Of a stretch of DNA of 64,000 nt, positions 25,321 through 35,134 are shown piece after piece. Source of the DNA: Chitinophaga rupis (GTDB lineage: Bacteria; Bacteroidota; Bacteroidia; Chitinophagales; Chitinophagaceae); NCBI RefSeq assembly GCF_900109685.1, contig NZ_FOBB01000001.1:248001-312000 (forward strand). Direction: 5' to 3'. The position numbers and the translations under genes were made by a program. The notes below the pieces were generated by a model. It had not been told where the DNA came from and ran no database searches. It saw nothing but the letters and a program-made list of their open reading frames with translations. Position 1 is the stretch's first letter. Each line of letters opens with the position of its first letter.

Positions 25321-26754
25321 ATGCAGCAATCCGAATATGATGCAGTGGTAGTAGGTTCCGGCCCCAACGGACTGGCAGCCGCCATTGCTATGCAGCAGGC
25401 AGGCTTATCCGTTTTACTGGTAGAGGGGAAGGAAACTATTGGCGGCGGCCTACGCTCTGCGGAGCTTACGCTGCCTGGTTTTGTGCACGATATCTGTTCT
25501 GCTATTCATCCCACTGCTGTTATCTCTCCCTTTTTCTCCTCTTTACCTTTAGCGCAGCATGGCCTGCAATTCATATACCCCGAAGTAGCCGCAGCGCATC
25601 CTTTTGATGATGGCAGCGCCGCAGTGCTAAAGAAATCCATTCAGGAAACTGCACAACTGTTGGGGAGCGATGAGCAAACTTATTTACAGCTTTTACAACC
25701 GCTGGTAAAGGATCTGCCACAGCTGGCGCCTGACATACTGGGGCCTTTACGTTTTCCCAAACACCCCTTAGTGATGGCCCGTTTTGGGTTGAATGCATTA
25801 ACATCTGCAACGTTCCTGGCTAAACGTTTTCATACACAAAAAGCAAGGGGCTTATGGGCCGGTATGGCCGCGCATGCCATACAACCGCTTAGCAACCTCA
25901 CCACCTCCGCCATTGGGCTGGTACTGCTGGCAGCCGGGCATGCACAGGGCTGGCCTGTTCCGGTAGGCGGCTCTGTAGCTATTGCCAAAGCGCTGGCGGC
26001 TTATTTTGTGTCGCTTGGCGGAAAAATTGAGACTAACTTTTATGTGCAGAAGCTCAACCAGCTGCCCCCTTCCCGCGCCGTATTATTGGATGTAACACCT
26101 AAGCAACTGCTGGACATAGCCGGCGACCAGTTCTCCGCTTTATACAAATGGCAGCTGCAGCACTACCAATATGGTATGGGTGTTTTTAAAATAGACTGGG
26201 CGTTGGATGGGGCCATCCCCTTTACTGCAGCGGAATGCCGGCAGGCAGGCACTGTGCATTTAGGCGGTACCTTTGAACAGATTGCAGCTGGTGAAAAAGC
26301 TACGGCCGCCGGGCAGCATGTGCAACAACCGTATGTATTATTAGCGCAGCAAAGTTTGTTTGATACCTCCCGCGCCCCGCAGGGTAAACAGGTGGCCTGG
26401 GCGTATTGCCACGTGCCCAATGGCTCGCAGCAGGATATGACGGACATTATAGAGAACCAGGTGGAGCGCTATGCACCGGGTTTTAAAAAGTTGATCATAG
26501 GCCGGCACACCATGCATACCGCGCAAATGCAGGCGTATAATCCCAACTATATTGGTGGCGATATTAATGGCGGCATACAAAACATTCAGCAATTATATAC
26601 CCGCCCCGCATTGCGCTGGTCGCCCTATAAAACATCTGCTAGGGGTGTTTATATCTGTTCTTCTTCCACACCGCCCGGTGGCGGGGTGCATGGCATGTGT
26701 GGGTTTCATGCGGCTAAAAGAGCGTTGAGGGATGTGTTTGATATAAAATTATAA
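25321..26754 (+). CDS. FAD-dependent phytoene-desaturase-like oxidoreductase
   Basis: A 477-residue flavoprotein of the CrtI/amine-oxidase-like superfamily. Start ATG 25321 gives MQQSEYDAVVVGSGPNGLAAA, with the FAD-binding GSGPNGLAAA at 13-22. Further features are GGGLRSAELTLPGFVHDICSAIHP, typical of the uncharacterised 'phytoene desaturase family' proteins, and the C-terminal STPPGGGVHGMCGFHAAKRAL. No partner carotenoid gene (crtB) is near. It follows soxC by 40 bases on the same strand and may be the last gene of that operon or an independent gene. It overlaps the convergent ADP-ribosylglycohydrolase by six bases. Confidence 0.88.
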   Translation: MQQSEYDAVVVGSGPNGLAAAIAMQQAGLSVLLVEGKETIGGGLRSAELTLPGFVHDICSAIHPTAVISPFFSSLPLAQHGLQFIYPEVAAAHPFDDGSAAVLKKSIQETAQLLGSDEQTYLQLLQPLVKDLPQLAPDILGPLRFPKHPLVMARFGLNALTSATFLAKRFHTQKARGLWAGMAAHAIQPLSNLTTSAIGLVLLAAGHAQGWPVPVGGSVAIAKALAAYFVSLGGKIETNFYVQKLNQLPPSRAVLLDVTPKQLLDIAGDQFSALYKWQLQHYQYGMGVFKIDWALDGAIPFTAAECRQAGTVHLGGTFEQIAAGEKATAAGQHVQQPYVLLAQQSLFDTSRAPQGKQVAWAYCHVPNGSQQDMTDIIENQVERYAPGFKKLIIGRHTMHTAQMQAYNPNYIGGDINGGIQNIQQLYTRPALRWSPYKTSARGVYICSSSTPPGGGVHGMCGFHAAKRALRDVFDIKL

Positions 26755-27687
26755 ATACTTTGCAGTAAGCTTTTCACATAAGTTATAAATATCTTCATGC
26801 CGGTGCAGGCCATCCCTCCATTTTTCAGGAATGTGTTCATACCCATAATACAGGCCGGCCAGGCCGCCGGTAACAGCAGCTGTAGTATCTGCATCATTAC
26901 CCAGGTTCACAGCGGTTAATACTGCTTTTTCATAACTATCGGTATTCATAAAACACCACATACTGGCTTTCAAAGTATTTATTACATATCCGAAAGAAGG
27001 AATGGTGTCAATATTGTATTGTGTAATATCTTCTTTCAACAGCGGATCAAACAAGCTTATTTCACTGGCTACGATGCCCTGTTGCGTAATGAACGTGTGT
27101 ACCTCCGGTGCCGTTTGCGCATAAGCAGTATGCTTGTCCATGCCATTAAGCAAACGCCGGGAAAATTCAAGATAGTAAAAACAGGCAATTATAGAGCGTA
27201 TATGGCCGTGTGTAATAGAAGATACTTCTTTGGTGATAGCATACCGGTTTTCTATACTCATATCCCTGATATAAAAAAGCAAAGGCATTATGCGCATCAG
27301 GGAACCGTTTCCATTTTGCTCTGGTTCAAAATCACCTGCCAGGTCTGGGCGGATATCTCTTTCCAATCGCTCAATAGCCCTTCTTGTAGTCATTCCAATA
27401 TCAAACACTTCTCCACGGGCGGTCCAGTAAGCTTTCCGGTACCATGCAATAAATTTGTGGCCCACATCCTTTAAGTCATAGCCGTTCACCAACGATTCTG
27501 CCAAACAGAAAGTTAGTGAGCTATCATCAGAAAAAGTGCCGGGAGGCTGATCATGACTTTTGTACCCCTCATAATCAACTACCGGTTTAAGTTTTAATGT
27601 TTCCCTGTCCTCAAATTCTGCCGGCACGCCCAAAGCGTCTCCAATGGCTACGCCGAATAAAGCAGCGTGAATTGTATTCTTTTCCAT
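26749..27687 (-). CDS. ADP-ribosylglycohydrolase family protein
   Basis: A 312-residue soluble hydrolase of the DraG/ARH family, which removes ADP-ribose from proteins or related compounds. The magnesium-site motifs are visible: FSDDSSLTF near residue 53, and NLGNDADTTAAVTGGLAGLYYG near 258. The N-terminal AALFGVAIGDALGVPAEFE is the classical start. Targets are unknown and no ADP-ribosyltransferase is nearby. The stop codon region overlaps that of the convergent FAD gene; the GH78 gene lies 42 bases upstream on the same strand. Confidence 0.93.
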   Translation of the reverse strand: MEKNTIHAALFGVAIGDALGVPAEFEDRETLKLKPVVDYEGYKSHDQPPGTFSDDSSLTFCLAESLVNGYDLKDVGHKFIAWYRKAYWTARGEVFDIGMTTRRAIERLERDIRPDLAGDFEPEQNGNGSLMRIMPLLFYIRDMSIENRYAITKEVSSITHGHIRSIIACFYYLEFSRRLLNGMDKHTAYAQTAPEVHTFITQQGIVASEISLFDPLLKEDITQYNIDTIPSFGYVINTLKASMWCFMNTDSYEKAVLTAVNLGNDADTTAAVTGGLAGLYYGYEHIPEKWRDGLHRHEDIYNLCEKLTAKYL

Positions 27688-27729
27688 TTGCGTAATTACA
27701 CGCTGGTGAAGTTACAAAAAGCGAATGTA

Positions 27730-29898
27730 TTATAGACCATACTTTACCTCATAGGCCTTTCCTTTTTCTATTGTTATCTCATACACCCCATTTCCCCTTG
27801 CATTAATCTCCGCGCCTGCACATACAGGCTTGCTTTTACTTTTAAAACGCAGTATACCCGTGCCCGTGCCGGATTGCACTTTGATCTGTTTAGTGCTGCA
27901 ATACACTTTAATATCCCCATCCGGTGTGGGCACTGTACCTTCCATCCATTGCAGGCCGCCTAAGGCAGGCTCCATTATCCAGCTTTTATAAGCCGGTGCT
28001 GTAGGCCGTACACCTAAATAATATTTGCCCAGCAAATAAATAGGACTGGCACCCCAGGCATGGCATAAGCTGCGCCCAAATGGCCTGCCATACATAGCAT
28101 AATGTTCCGCACCCTTTTCTTTGGGATCATACTTTTCCCAGAAAGAGGTAGCGCCCAGCTTAAGCATACCACCCCAGTAATCTTTCATTTCCTTCAGCAC
28201 ATAATTTTGCTCACCCATGGCGCATAAAGCTTCCAGCTCATAAAAACGCATATAGGGTGTGGTGATCTGCTGCACACTATCATTCAGCAGCACATGCTGT
28301 TTTACGCCCTGCTTCTGTGCTTCATTGAGGTAATCAAAAAAGATGGAGAACATGTTGCTGTAACGGGTTACATAATTGGTAGGGTTACCATTTATGCGGC
28401 TATGCACCAGCGCCTGTTTACCCGCATTCCAGTAGTAGGCAAACAGTTTGGTGCGCAGGCCGGCAGCCAGCTGTTTGTACTGTGCAGCGCCGGCATTATC
28501 CTTTACAAGATCTGCACACAGGGCCATGGTTTCCAGGCTGCGGCAAAATAGTAGCTGCTCAAAGCTTACCTCTCCCTGTTTGCTTAACCCATCTGCCCAG
28601 TCAATAAATACCCAGTCGCCGGGCAGACCTTCCAGCATACCATCCTTATTACGGCGTTGCAGGCAAAACTCAATGAGGCTTTGCATACGTGGATAAAACT
28701 GCTGTATAAAAGTTTCATCGCCGGTGTACAGGTAATAATCATAAATACCCAGGAACCAGTAAAAGGTATAATCCATAATGGTATTTATATGGCTGCTCAC
28801 CGGATCTTTACCGCGCAGGGCCAGCAGGGTGCGGGATACCGTAGGCGCGTCAAAGAACAGGTAATAGCTCATCAGAAAGCTCTGGTATGCATCGCCGGAC
28901 CAGATCCAGCGGTCGCGCTTAATACCGTCAATAAAAAACTCGCGGGTATTTAAGTGCAGCGTATAGGCGGCCACGTTCCAGATCTGGTTCACCTGCTCAT
29001 CGGAGCAATGGAAGCTACCCCGGTTAGCTACGGGTAAATACTCGTACAACATGGATACGGAATCTATCTTCACATCACCCTCATACTGTATATTCACAAA
29101 ACGGAATGCCTTGGAAAGCGGCATGGTGGAATCTTTAGCGGCGGCCTGCTGCACATCCAGCTGGTCCAGCGTTTCACAGGTAGTGGTGGCCAGGGCTTCT
29201 TCCTGCGACTCCCCGTAATAAATGGCTACTTTACCATTCCCCTTTAGGCCATGCAGCTGTATAAATCCAAACGTTTCCTTACCAAAATCCACTAGCATGG
29301 ATTGTCCGCTGCGCGTGGTTTTTACAGGCAATTGCGGCTGCACATCCAGCTTAAACCGGGAAGGCGGCATCAACGGGTCATGAAAGTTCCAGGAACCGGC
29401 CTGCAGCCATTTAGTGCCTGACTGGGACGATACCATGCCCGTGGCATCAATCCATTCCTTATCCTCGTAGGTCACTTTCCAGGTGGAATCGGAAACCACT
29501 GTTTTTCCCTGCACAAAAATGGCAGGCACCTGGTTCTGGTTATATACTTTTATATTCAGCCGGTGTTCCCCCGCCGGTATGGTTACCTTTTGCGGGCGGC
29601 CCGGCAGCATTTTGCTATCCAGCTTTACGTTATACGATCCTTCTGCATACAGTGTTACTTCTTCCGGCGCAGCAAGATTAAATACTTTGTGAAAATCCAT
29701 CAGCACATAATGACTGTCCATGCGCCAGAAAGGGGGCAGGAAAGCGCCGCGCTCCGTACGCCGGTTCTGCATTTTATTGCCCAGCCATATTTCAAAATCA
29801 CCGGGATACCAGATCCAGGCAGCTTTAGACTGCGCATGCAGAATATCTGTCCCAAAGACACTTATTAATAAAAGAACAGCAATGGAAAACTTCTTCAT
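27730..29898 (-). CDS. GH78-type alpha-L-rhamnosidase, secreted
   Basis: Exported glycoside hydrolase of 722 residues from the ATG at 29898 (signal peptide MKKFSIAVLLLISVFG...LHAQ); the longer frame starts 30 bases earlier at a weaker codon. N-terminal beta domains (about 40-300) are followed by the six-hairpin (alpha/alpha)6 barrel: DGIKRDRWIWSGDAYQSF, GLPGDWVFIDWAD, and TSFWEKYD with the probable catalytic base Glu; the C-terminal beta domain has the family end GDIKVYCS. It should release alpha-L-rhamnose from plant or microbial glycans. No SusC/SusD or other hydrolase is adjacent, so it is not part of a local utilisation locus. Confidence 0.9.
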   Translation of the reverse strand: MKKFSIAVLLLISVFGTDILHAQSKAAWIWYPGDFEIWLGNKMQNRRTERGAFLPPFWRMDSHYVLMDFHKVFNLAAPEEVTLYAEGSYNVKLDSKMLPGRPQKVTIPAGEHRLNIKVYNQNQVPAIFVQGKTVVSDSTWKVTYEDKEWIDATGMVSSQSGTKWLQAGSWNFHDPLMPPSRFKLDVQPQLPVKTTRSGQSMLVDFGKETFGFIQLHGLKGNGKVAIYYGESQEEALATTTCETLDQLDVQQAAAKDSTMPLSKAFRFVNIQYEGDVKIDSVSMLYEYLPVANRGSFHCSDEQVNQIWNVAAYTLHLNTREFFIDGIKRDRWIWSGDAYQSFLMSYYLFFDAPTVSRTLLALRGKDPVSSHINTIMDYTFYWFLGIYDYYLYTGDETFIQQFYPRMQSLIEFCLQRRNKDGMLEGLPGDWVFIDWADGLSKQGEVSFEQLLFCRSLETMALCADLVKDNAGAAQYKQLAAGLRTKLFAYYWNAGKQALVHSRINGNPTNYVTRYSNMFSIFFDYLNEAQKQGVKQHVLLNDSVQQITTPYMRFYELEALCAMGEQNYVLKEMKDYWGGMLKLGATSFWEKYDPKEKGAEHYAMYGRPFGRSLCHAWGASPIYLLGKYYLGVRPTAPAYKSWIMEPALGGLQWMEGTVPTPDGDIKVYCSTKQIKVQSGTGTGILRFKSKSKPVCAGAEINARGNGVYEITIEKGKAYEVKYGL

Positions 29899-29956
29899 AA
29901 CAGGAATTATCAATACCACAATATACAAACAAATAGGTAGTACACTATAGTATAGT

Positions 29957-30832
29957 TCATTTTGCCTGCATATGCCGGTAAATAAGGGCAGAAACGTTGG
30001 CCATGGCCTGTATGCCGGCCTTTACATCAGGTAATTGTTTGGAGAGCAGCACCAGCACATACTTACGGCCATCGGGTAAAAAAACAATACCGGCATCATG
30101 CCGCACACCGCTGATCTCACCGGTTTTATGAGCCACTTTTACATCCGGCGGCAGATGAGCGGGGATCACATCATTAAAATGCTGATCCAGTAATATCTTA
30201 ATCATAGCCTGGGAAGCAGTGGCATTTACCGCCTTACCCTGTGCTATTTTTTCAAATAACAGCATCAGGTCATAAGCCGTGGTAGTATTATTCAATCCTT
30301 TTTCAAACGCCTTATCATCTTCCACACCCCGCAGCACCTATATATGTGCAGCGCCCAGGGTGCGCATGGTTTGGGTTACATTTTTAGCGTCCACCATTTC
30401 AATGATAAGATTGGTAGCCAGGTTGCTGCTCATGATGATCATCTCATACATTAATGCAGATAAGGTTTTGCGCTTGCCCACCTGCTGGTATAGCTCCTCC
30501 TGGCTATCGTCCTCCGGGTTTAAATGATAAACGCTGCTATCCACAATGCTTTTAAATTCATTCTTCACCATTACGGAATCCGATAACGCAAAGCGCCCGG
30601 CAGCCGCCTGTTTAAATACTTCTATCATTACCGGCACTTTCATGGTGCTGGCCGCATGAAAAGTTTCCTGTGCATTGATCAGCAGCTCAGTGCCGGTTTG
30701 CAGGTCTTTAAATGCCACGGCATACACCCCGGGGTATTTAGCCAGCGTATCCTTTATGGATTGCTCCAGCTGGGCTGATGCGGAAAAATAAGCCATCATT
30801 AAAAATGTAAATAATCCCAAACGGCAGATCAT
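29957..30832 (-). pseudogene. Class A beta-lactamase interrupted by an in-frame amber codon
   Basis: The reading frame runs without shift from ATG 30832 to 29957 except for a single TAG at 30340-30338. The first part has a signal peptide (MICRLGLFTFLMMAYFSASA), the active-site Ser-x-x-Lys in AASTMKVPVM and the Ser-x-Asn loop MSSNLATNL. The part after the TAG has the omega-loop Glu (FEKGLNN, ExxLN) and the HKTGEISG box. All catalytic groups are therefore present, but on two sides of the stop. Homologues have a sense codon, often Lys or Gln, at this place before VLRGVEDD. A downstream GTG follows the TAG at once, so the second half could be made separately, but it lacks the nucleophile. Confidence 0.87.
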
Positions 30833-31001
30833 ATCATCAAAATACGGCAAAGCTGCCATATTTAGGCACATGCTTTGAGGCTACCCTTAAAAAGAGCAGT
30901 ATGTAGCTACAGCCCGCTACTGATGAGCTGTAACGCAGTACGGCCTTTTTGCTTACATCTTTAAGGTATTGTGTAAGCATCTACTCATTAAAAATATTTT
31001 T

Positions 31002-31763
31002 ATGGCCACTGCATCCAAAACCAGGGTAAGCCCTGCCAAACGGAAACCGGTTAAACGTAAAACCACCAAAAAAACAACCGCCACGGAAAAGGTGCCTGCT
31101 ACCCGTAAAAAAAAGGAAGCGCTTAAAGACCTTTCCGTTACCTACGACCAGTTCAAGGAATTTGAAGGACAGCGGTATACCGGTATGAAGGTGGGTAAAA
31201 GCCACAAATGGTATTATGATAAAGGGGAATGGCATGAAACCAAGATCACGCCGGACCTTTGGGAAATATCCTACGCCGTAACCAAACGCCGCGCAGGCAA
31301 AGCGCCGGAAGGCAGCGGAGTGCCGGTGGGCACAGCTTACCACTGGTATATATTTGCGCACCAGAATGTACGTAAGCTGAATGCAGATGATTATACCACC
31401 TCCATGAGCGGGCTTAAGCTCAAGCTGGCGCACAAACGTTTTGACAGTGAAAAGTGGAGCGTAAGCGCCAAAACCCAACGCAAACATTTAGTGGAATTTT
31501 TACAGGAGCTGATCGCACAGCTGGAGCAGGAGCCCATACCCGTAGCCTTTAATTACAATGGAAAAGATTATAAAGGAGAAGCCATTCCCATTACGCAAAC
31601 CTGTTTGAACGGGGTATGTACCAAGCTGGATGTAACCCTGAATGATGAACAGATAGGCATTGTCCGCTACCTGAAAAGCGGCTGGAAAACCGACAGCAAT
31701 ACCGATAAGAAATTTATAAAGGCCATTGGGAATGAAATCTTAAATTGGTACAACAAAAAATAA
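31002..31763 (+). CDS. Basic N-terminal-tail protein of unknown function, linked to DNA glycosylase
   Basis: Starting at ATG 31002 (253 residues) rather than 33 bases upstream. The first 40 residues are rich in Lys, Arg, Thr and Pro (TSKTRVSPAKRKPVKRKTTK type), resembling histone-H1-like nucleic-acid-binding tails. The body (about 50-253) is unfamiliar: YDQFKEFEGQRYTGMKVGKSHKWYYDKGEWHETK, then a helical segment ending in HLVEFLQELIAQLEQ, then beta-like VAFNYNGKDYKGEAIPITQTC. The Fpg/Nei gene begins six bases after its stop, so both are cotranscribed; nucleic-acid binding and a part in DNA repair are inferences. Confidence 0.75.
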   Translation: MATASKTRVSPAKRKPVKRKTTKKTTATEKVPATRKKKEALKDLSVTYDQFKEFEGQRYTGMKVGKSHKWYYDKGEWHETKITPDLWEISYAVTKRRAGKAPEGSGVPVGTAYHWYIFAHQNVRKLNADDYTTSMSGLKLKLAHKRFDSEKWSVSAKTQRKHLVEFLQELIAQLEQEPIPVAFNYNGKDYKGEAIPITQTCLNGVCTKLDVTLNDEQIGIVRYLKSGWKTDSNTDKKFIKAIGNEILNWYNKK

Positions 31764-31769
31764 ACCGCC

Positions 31770-32549
31770 ATGCCTGAATTACCAGACCTGCAGGTATTTA
31801 GCCGTAACCTGGAAAAAACATTAGCAGGAAAAACTTTGCAGAAAGTAATTGTTCACAACAGTAAAAAGCTGAATGTATCTGCTGCAGTCCTGCAAAAAAC
31901 CTTGAAGGGTCAGAAGCTGAAAAAAGTGCACCGCGTAGGTAAAGAGCTGCATTTTGATTTTGACAGCGGCGATGTGCTGGCCTTACATTTAATGCTCCGG
32001 GGACAGCTGCATTTATTTGAAAAGAAGAACACCCATAAACATACCGTTATTGAGCTGCTGTTTGATGATGATACCGGGCTGGCCATGACAGACGGTTTTG
32101 GACAAGCCACCCCTACGCTGAACCCGGAAGAGCGGGAGGCCATTGATGCGCTGTCCCCTAAAATGACCGCTGCCTTTTTAAAAGAACAGCTTTCCAAAAC
32201 AAAGGGCAATATCAAAAACCTGCTGCTGGACCAACATATTATTCGCGGTATTGGTAATGCTTATGCTGATGAGATTTTGTGGGATGCCGGCATCTCCCCC
32301 TTTTCCAGCAGCCAGAAAATTCCGGAAGCTAAAATAAAAGCGCTGGCTAAGTCTATCAAAGACGTGCTGCACAAAGCTGAAAAAGAGATCCTGAAAACAC
32401 ACCCGGATATTATCAGCGGGGAGGTGCGTGATTTCATGGATATTCATAACCCTAAAAAAACACATAGCCCTTCCGGCGCCACCATTCAGCACAAAGCAGT
32501 GGGTGGCCGCAAAACTTACTACACAGAAGAGCAGGAATTATTTGATTAA
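31770..32549 (+). CDS. Fpg/Nei-family DNA glycosylase, zincless-finger type
   Basis: Base-excision repair enzyme of 259 residues that removes oxidised bases and cuts the abasic site. N-terminal MPELPD provides the catalytic Pro2 and Glu3; the conserved Lys is in VHRVGKELHF; the H2TH region is LLLDQHIIRGIGNAYADEILW. The C-terminal finger lacks all four Cys of the bacterial zinc finger: the place reads HSPSGATIQHK then GGRKTYYTEEQELF, matching the zincless finger of NEIL1/plant FPG-like enzymes, in which the Arg and Tyr-x-x-x-x-Gln positions are kept. It follows the basic protein by six bases. Confidence 0.92.
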   Translation: MPELPDLQVFSRNLEKTLAGKTLQKVIVHNSKKLNVSAAVLQKTLKGQKLKKVHRVGKELHFDFDSGDVLALHLMLRGQLHLFEKKNTHKHTVIELLFDDDTGLAMTDGFGQATPTLNPEEREAIDALSPKMTAAFLKEQLSKTKGNIKNLLLDQHIIRGIGNAYADEILWDAGISPFSSSQKIPEAKIKALAKSIKDVLHKAEKEILKTHPDIISGEVRDFMDIHNPKKTHSPSGATIQHKAVGGRKTYYTEEQELFD

Positions 32550-32678
32550 CGTTAGCGGACAGGCGCTGTTCATTTCCGGACATCACGCCCGGCACCCACC
32601 CCACTTATTCATTGAAAATGAGCAGGATGCGTATTTGGCATAAAGAGTGTGCCTTGTATGCAACTCATTCTACCCGAC

Positions 32679-35054
32679 ATGCAAAACCACTCGCTTAAAA
32701 TTGCCTGGCGTAATCTCTGGAAAGACCGTTTTTACTCCATTATCAATATTACCGGGCTGGCCGTAGCCATGGCCGCTTTCCTGCTTATTATAAACTATGT
32801 GCGCTTTGAAAATAGTTACGAGAATTTTTATACCAAAGCAGATAATATTTACCGCGTAACGCTGGACCTGTATAAAGATGGCGCTTACGTGGTAACAGAT
32901 TGTGAAACCCACCCGCCCATGGCCCCTGCAGTAAAAAAACAGCTGCCGGAAGTAAAAGATTTTGTGCGGGTACAACGGATAGGACAAAGTGAAATAACCA
33001 ACACCCGGCGCCAGGCTTTTTTGGTAGATAAAATATATGCAGCAGATGCATCTTTTTTTTCCATTTTCAATTGCCACTTTATACAGGGCGATCCATCTAC
33101 AGCACTGAAAGGCGCTATGGATGCAGTGATCACGCAAAGTACCGCAGCCAGGATCTTTGGAAACCAAAACCCCATTGGGCAAACTTTAAATCTCAGATCG
33201 CAGATAGTCACTGTAACCGGTGTCATAAAAGATGTACCGGAAAATACCCACCTGAAATATAACATTCTGCTGTCCCTGAACTTTGTAGCAAAGCAGGGTT
33301 ATGACCTGAACGGCTGGAACGCCAATAATAATTTCACTTACCTGGAAATGGCCCCTCATACCAGTTTGGCAGCCTTTAACGATAAGCTGAAAGCCTTTTC
33401 CAAAGAACGCTTAAAGGATAAGATCTATAAAGCAGAACTGATCAAAGACATACACCTGCATTCCCGGAAAACCTACGAACCGGAAGTGAACGGCGATGCC
33501 AAAACCGTACAGTTCCTGCTGGTAGTGGCTTTCCTGATATTGCTGATAGGCACCATCAACTACGTGAACCTTACTACTGCCCGTGCCGCAGAACGCCTCA
33601 AAGAAGCCAGCATTAAAAAAATACTGGGCGCCAACCGCTGGACGCTGGTAAAGCAATTCTTTACAGAATCCCTGCTCATCAATATCATGGCATTTGGACT
33701 GTCGCTGGTGCTTATACAACTATGCCTGCCCATGTACGCCAATATTGTTGGTAAAGGGGCTACAGTGGGCATTTTTACCAGCAGCTACTTCTGGACAACC
33801 TGTGCAGCCCTGTTCCTGCTGAACGGGCTTTTATCCGGCTTATACCCTTCCATTGCCTTATCATCTGTAAAAGCAGTAAGTGCGCTTAACCGCAGCTTTA
33901 CCAATGCGCTGGAAGGCGGCGCGTTGAGAAAAACACTGGTGGTGGGGCAGTTCACCATTGCTTCTGTGGTATTGGTAGCCTCTATTATTGTATACAAACA
34001 ATTATACTTTATGCGCAGCCAGGACCTGGGCGTAAACCTGGACCAGCTAATGGTTATAAAAGCGCCCGCGCTGGAAAATGACAGCACCAGCAACGCGGCA
34101 TTTAAAATTGAGCTGCAGCAGCTGGCCGGCGTAAGCAGGGTAGCCATGGGCGGTGCTATGCCAGGTATGGATATAAGCGACATTTCCTCAACCAGCGGCG
34201 TAACGCGGGTAGGCGCAGATCAAAAGTCCAGCTATAACTATTACGTCTATGGTGTAGATGCTGATTTTGTGCCGGCTATGGATATTAAAATGGCCGCCGG
34301 CCGCAATTTTATAGCCGGCTCACTCAATAAGGACGAAGTGCTGGTTAACGAAGAAACCGTGCGCCTGCTGGGTTTTGCATCCCCTGAAGCAGCCGTTGGC
34401 AGCAAAATAAATTTCTGGGGCGGGCAGTCAGTAATTGCAGGCGTAATGAAGAACTACCACCAGCGCTCTTTAAAAGAAGCCCTGCTGCCCATGATACATA
34501 CGTATGAGCCACGGTATACTAACTATTTTGCGGTAAAAATGAATGCCCGCGACATACGCCATACCGTAAGTGCGGTAGAAAAAAAGTGGCAGGCTTATTT
34601 TAAAGATCATCCGTTTAACTACTTTTTCCTGGACGATATGTTTAACCAGCAATACCAGTCTGATACGCGTTTAGGCGAGATCGTTACCATCTTTTCCATC
34701 TTCACCATTTTCATTACCTGCCTGGGGTTGCTGGGCCTTACTGCCTACAGCGTAAGCCGCCGTACCAGGGAAATAGGCATCCGCAAGGTGCTGGGCGCCA
34801 GCGTAACCGGTATTATACATTTGCTGACACGGGATTTCATTCGCCTGGTGGTAATAGCCGTTGTAATAGCCACGCCCATTGCCTGGTGGACCATGAACAA
34901 ATGGCTGGATGATTTTGCCTACCGTATTGCCGTACCCTGGTGGGCCTTTGCCATAGCCGGTTTACTAATGATGGTAGTAGCCGTGTTCACCATCAGCTTC
35001 CAGTCAATGAAAGCAGCCCTGATGAATCCAATAAAGAGTTTAAGAAGCGATTAA
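32679..35054 (+). CDS. MacB/FtsX-like ABC transporter permease
   Basis: Protein of about 790 residues of the large Bacteroidota 'ABC transporter permease' group: first membrane helix (ITGLAVAMAAFLLIINYV), a periplasmic MacB-type domain (about 45-280), three membrane helices, a second periplasmic domain (about 480-650) and a C-terminal FtsX domain with TREIGIRKVLGAS. Several starts are possible (32649 GTG, 32658 ATG, 32679 ATG); the last puts the N-terminal NHSLKIAWRNLWKDR next to the start as in relatives. No ATPase gene is adjacent. Likely exports lipids, peptides or antibiotics, but the substrate is unknown. Confidence 0.9.
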   Translation: MQNHSLKIAWRNLWKDRFYSIINITGLAVAMAAFLLIINYVRFENSYENFYTKADNIYRVTLDLYKDGAYVVTDCETHPPMAPAVKKQLPEVKDFVRVQRIGQSEITNTRRQAFLVDKIYAADASFFSIFNCHFIQGDPSTALKGAMDAVITQSTAARIFGNQNPIGQTLNLRSQIVTVTGVIKDVPENTHLKYNILLSLNFVAKQGYDLNGWNANNNFTYLEMAPHTSLAAFNDKLKAFSKERLKDKIYKAELIKDIHLHSRKTYEPEVNGDAKTVQFLLVVAFLILLIGTINYVNLTTARAAERLKEASIKKILGANRWTLVKQFFTESLLINIMAFGLSLVLIQLCLPMYANIVGKGATVGIFTSSYFWTTCAALFLLNGLLSGLYPSIALSSVKAVSALNRSFTNALEGGALRKTLVVGQFTIASVVLVASIIVYKQLYFMRSQDLGVNLDQLMVIKAPALENDSTSNAAFKIELQQLAGVSRVAMGGAMPGMDISDISSTSGVTRVGADQKSSYNYYVYGVDADFVPAMDIKMAAGRNFIAGSLNKDEVLVNEETVRLLGFASPEAAVGSKINFWGGQSVIAGVMKNYHQRSLKEALLPMIHTYEPRYTNYFAVKMNARDIRHTVSAVEKKWQAYFKDHPFNYFFLDDMFNQQYQSDTRLGEIVTIFSIFTIFITCLGLLGLTAYSVSRRTREIGIRKVLGASVTGIIHLLTRDFIRLVVIAVVIATPIAWWTMNKWLDDFAYRIAVPWWAFAIAGLLMMVVAVFTISFQSMKAALMNPIKSLRSD

Positions 35055-35058
35055 AAAA

Positions 35059-35092
35059 AGCCGGTTTGCTTTTACACAAACCGGCTGCTGCT
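35059..35092. terminator. Terminator between permease and susD (convergent)
   Basis: AGCCGGTTTG (35059-35068) pairs perfectly with CAAACCGGCT (35077-35086). On the minus side seven T follow at once, so it chiefly ends the leftward susC/susD transcript; on the plus side the T run is weaker. Confidence 0.85.
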
Positions 35093-35134
35093 TTTCGGGA
35101 TAGCCCGTTTTATTAATCGCTATTATCAAACCTC

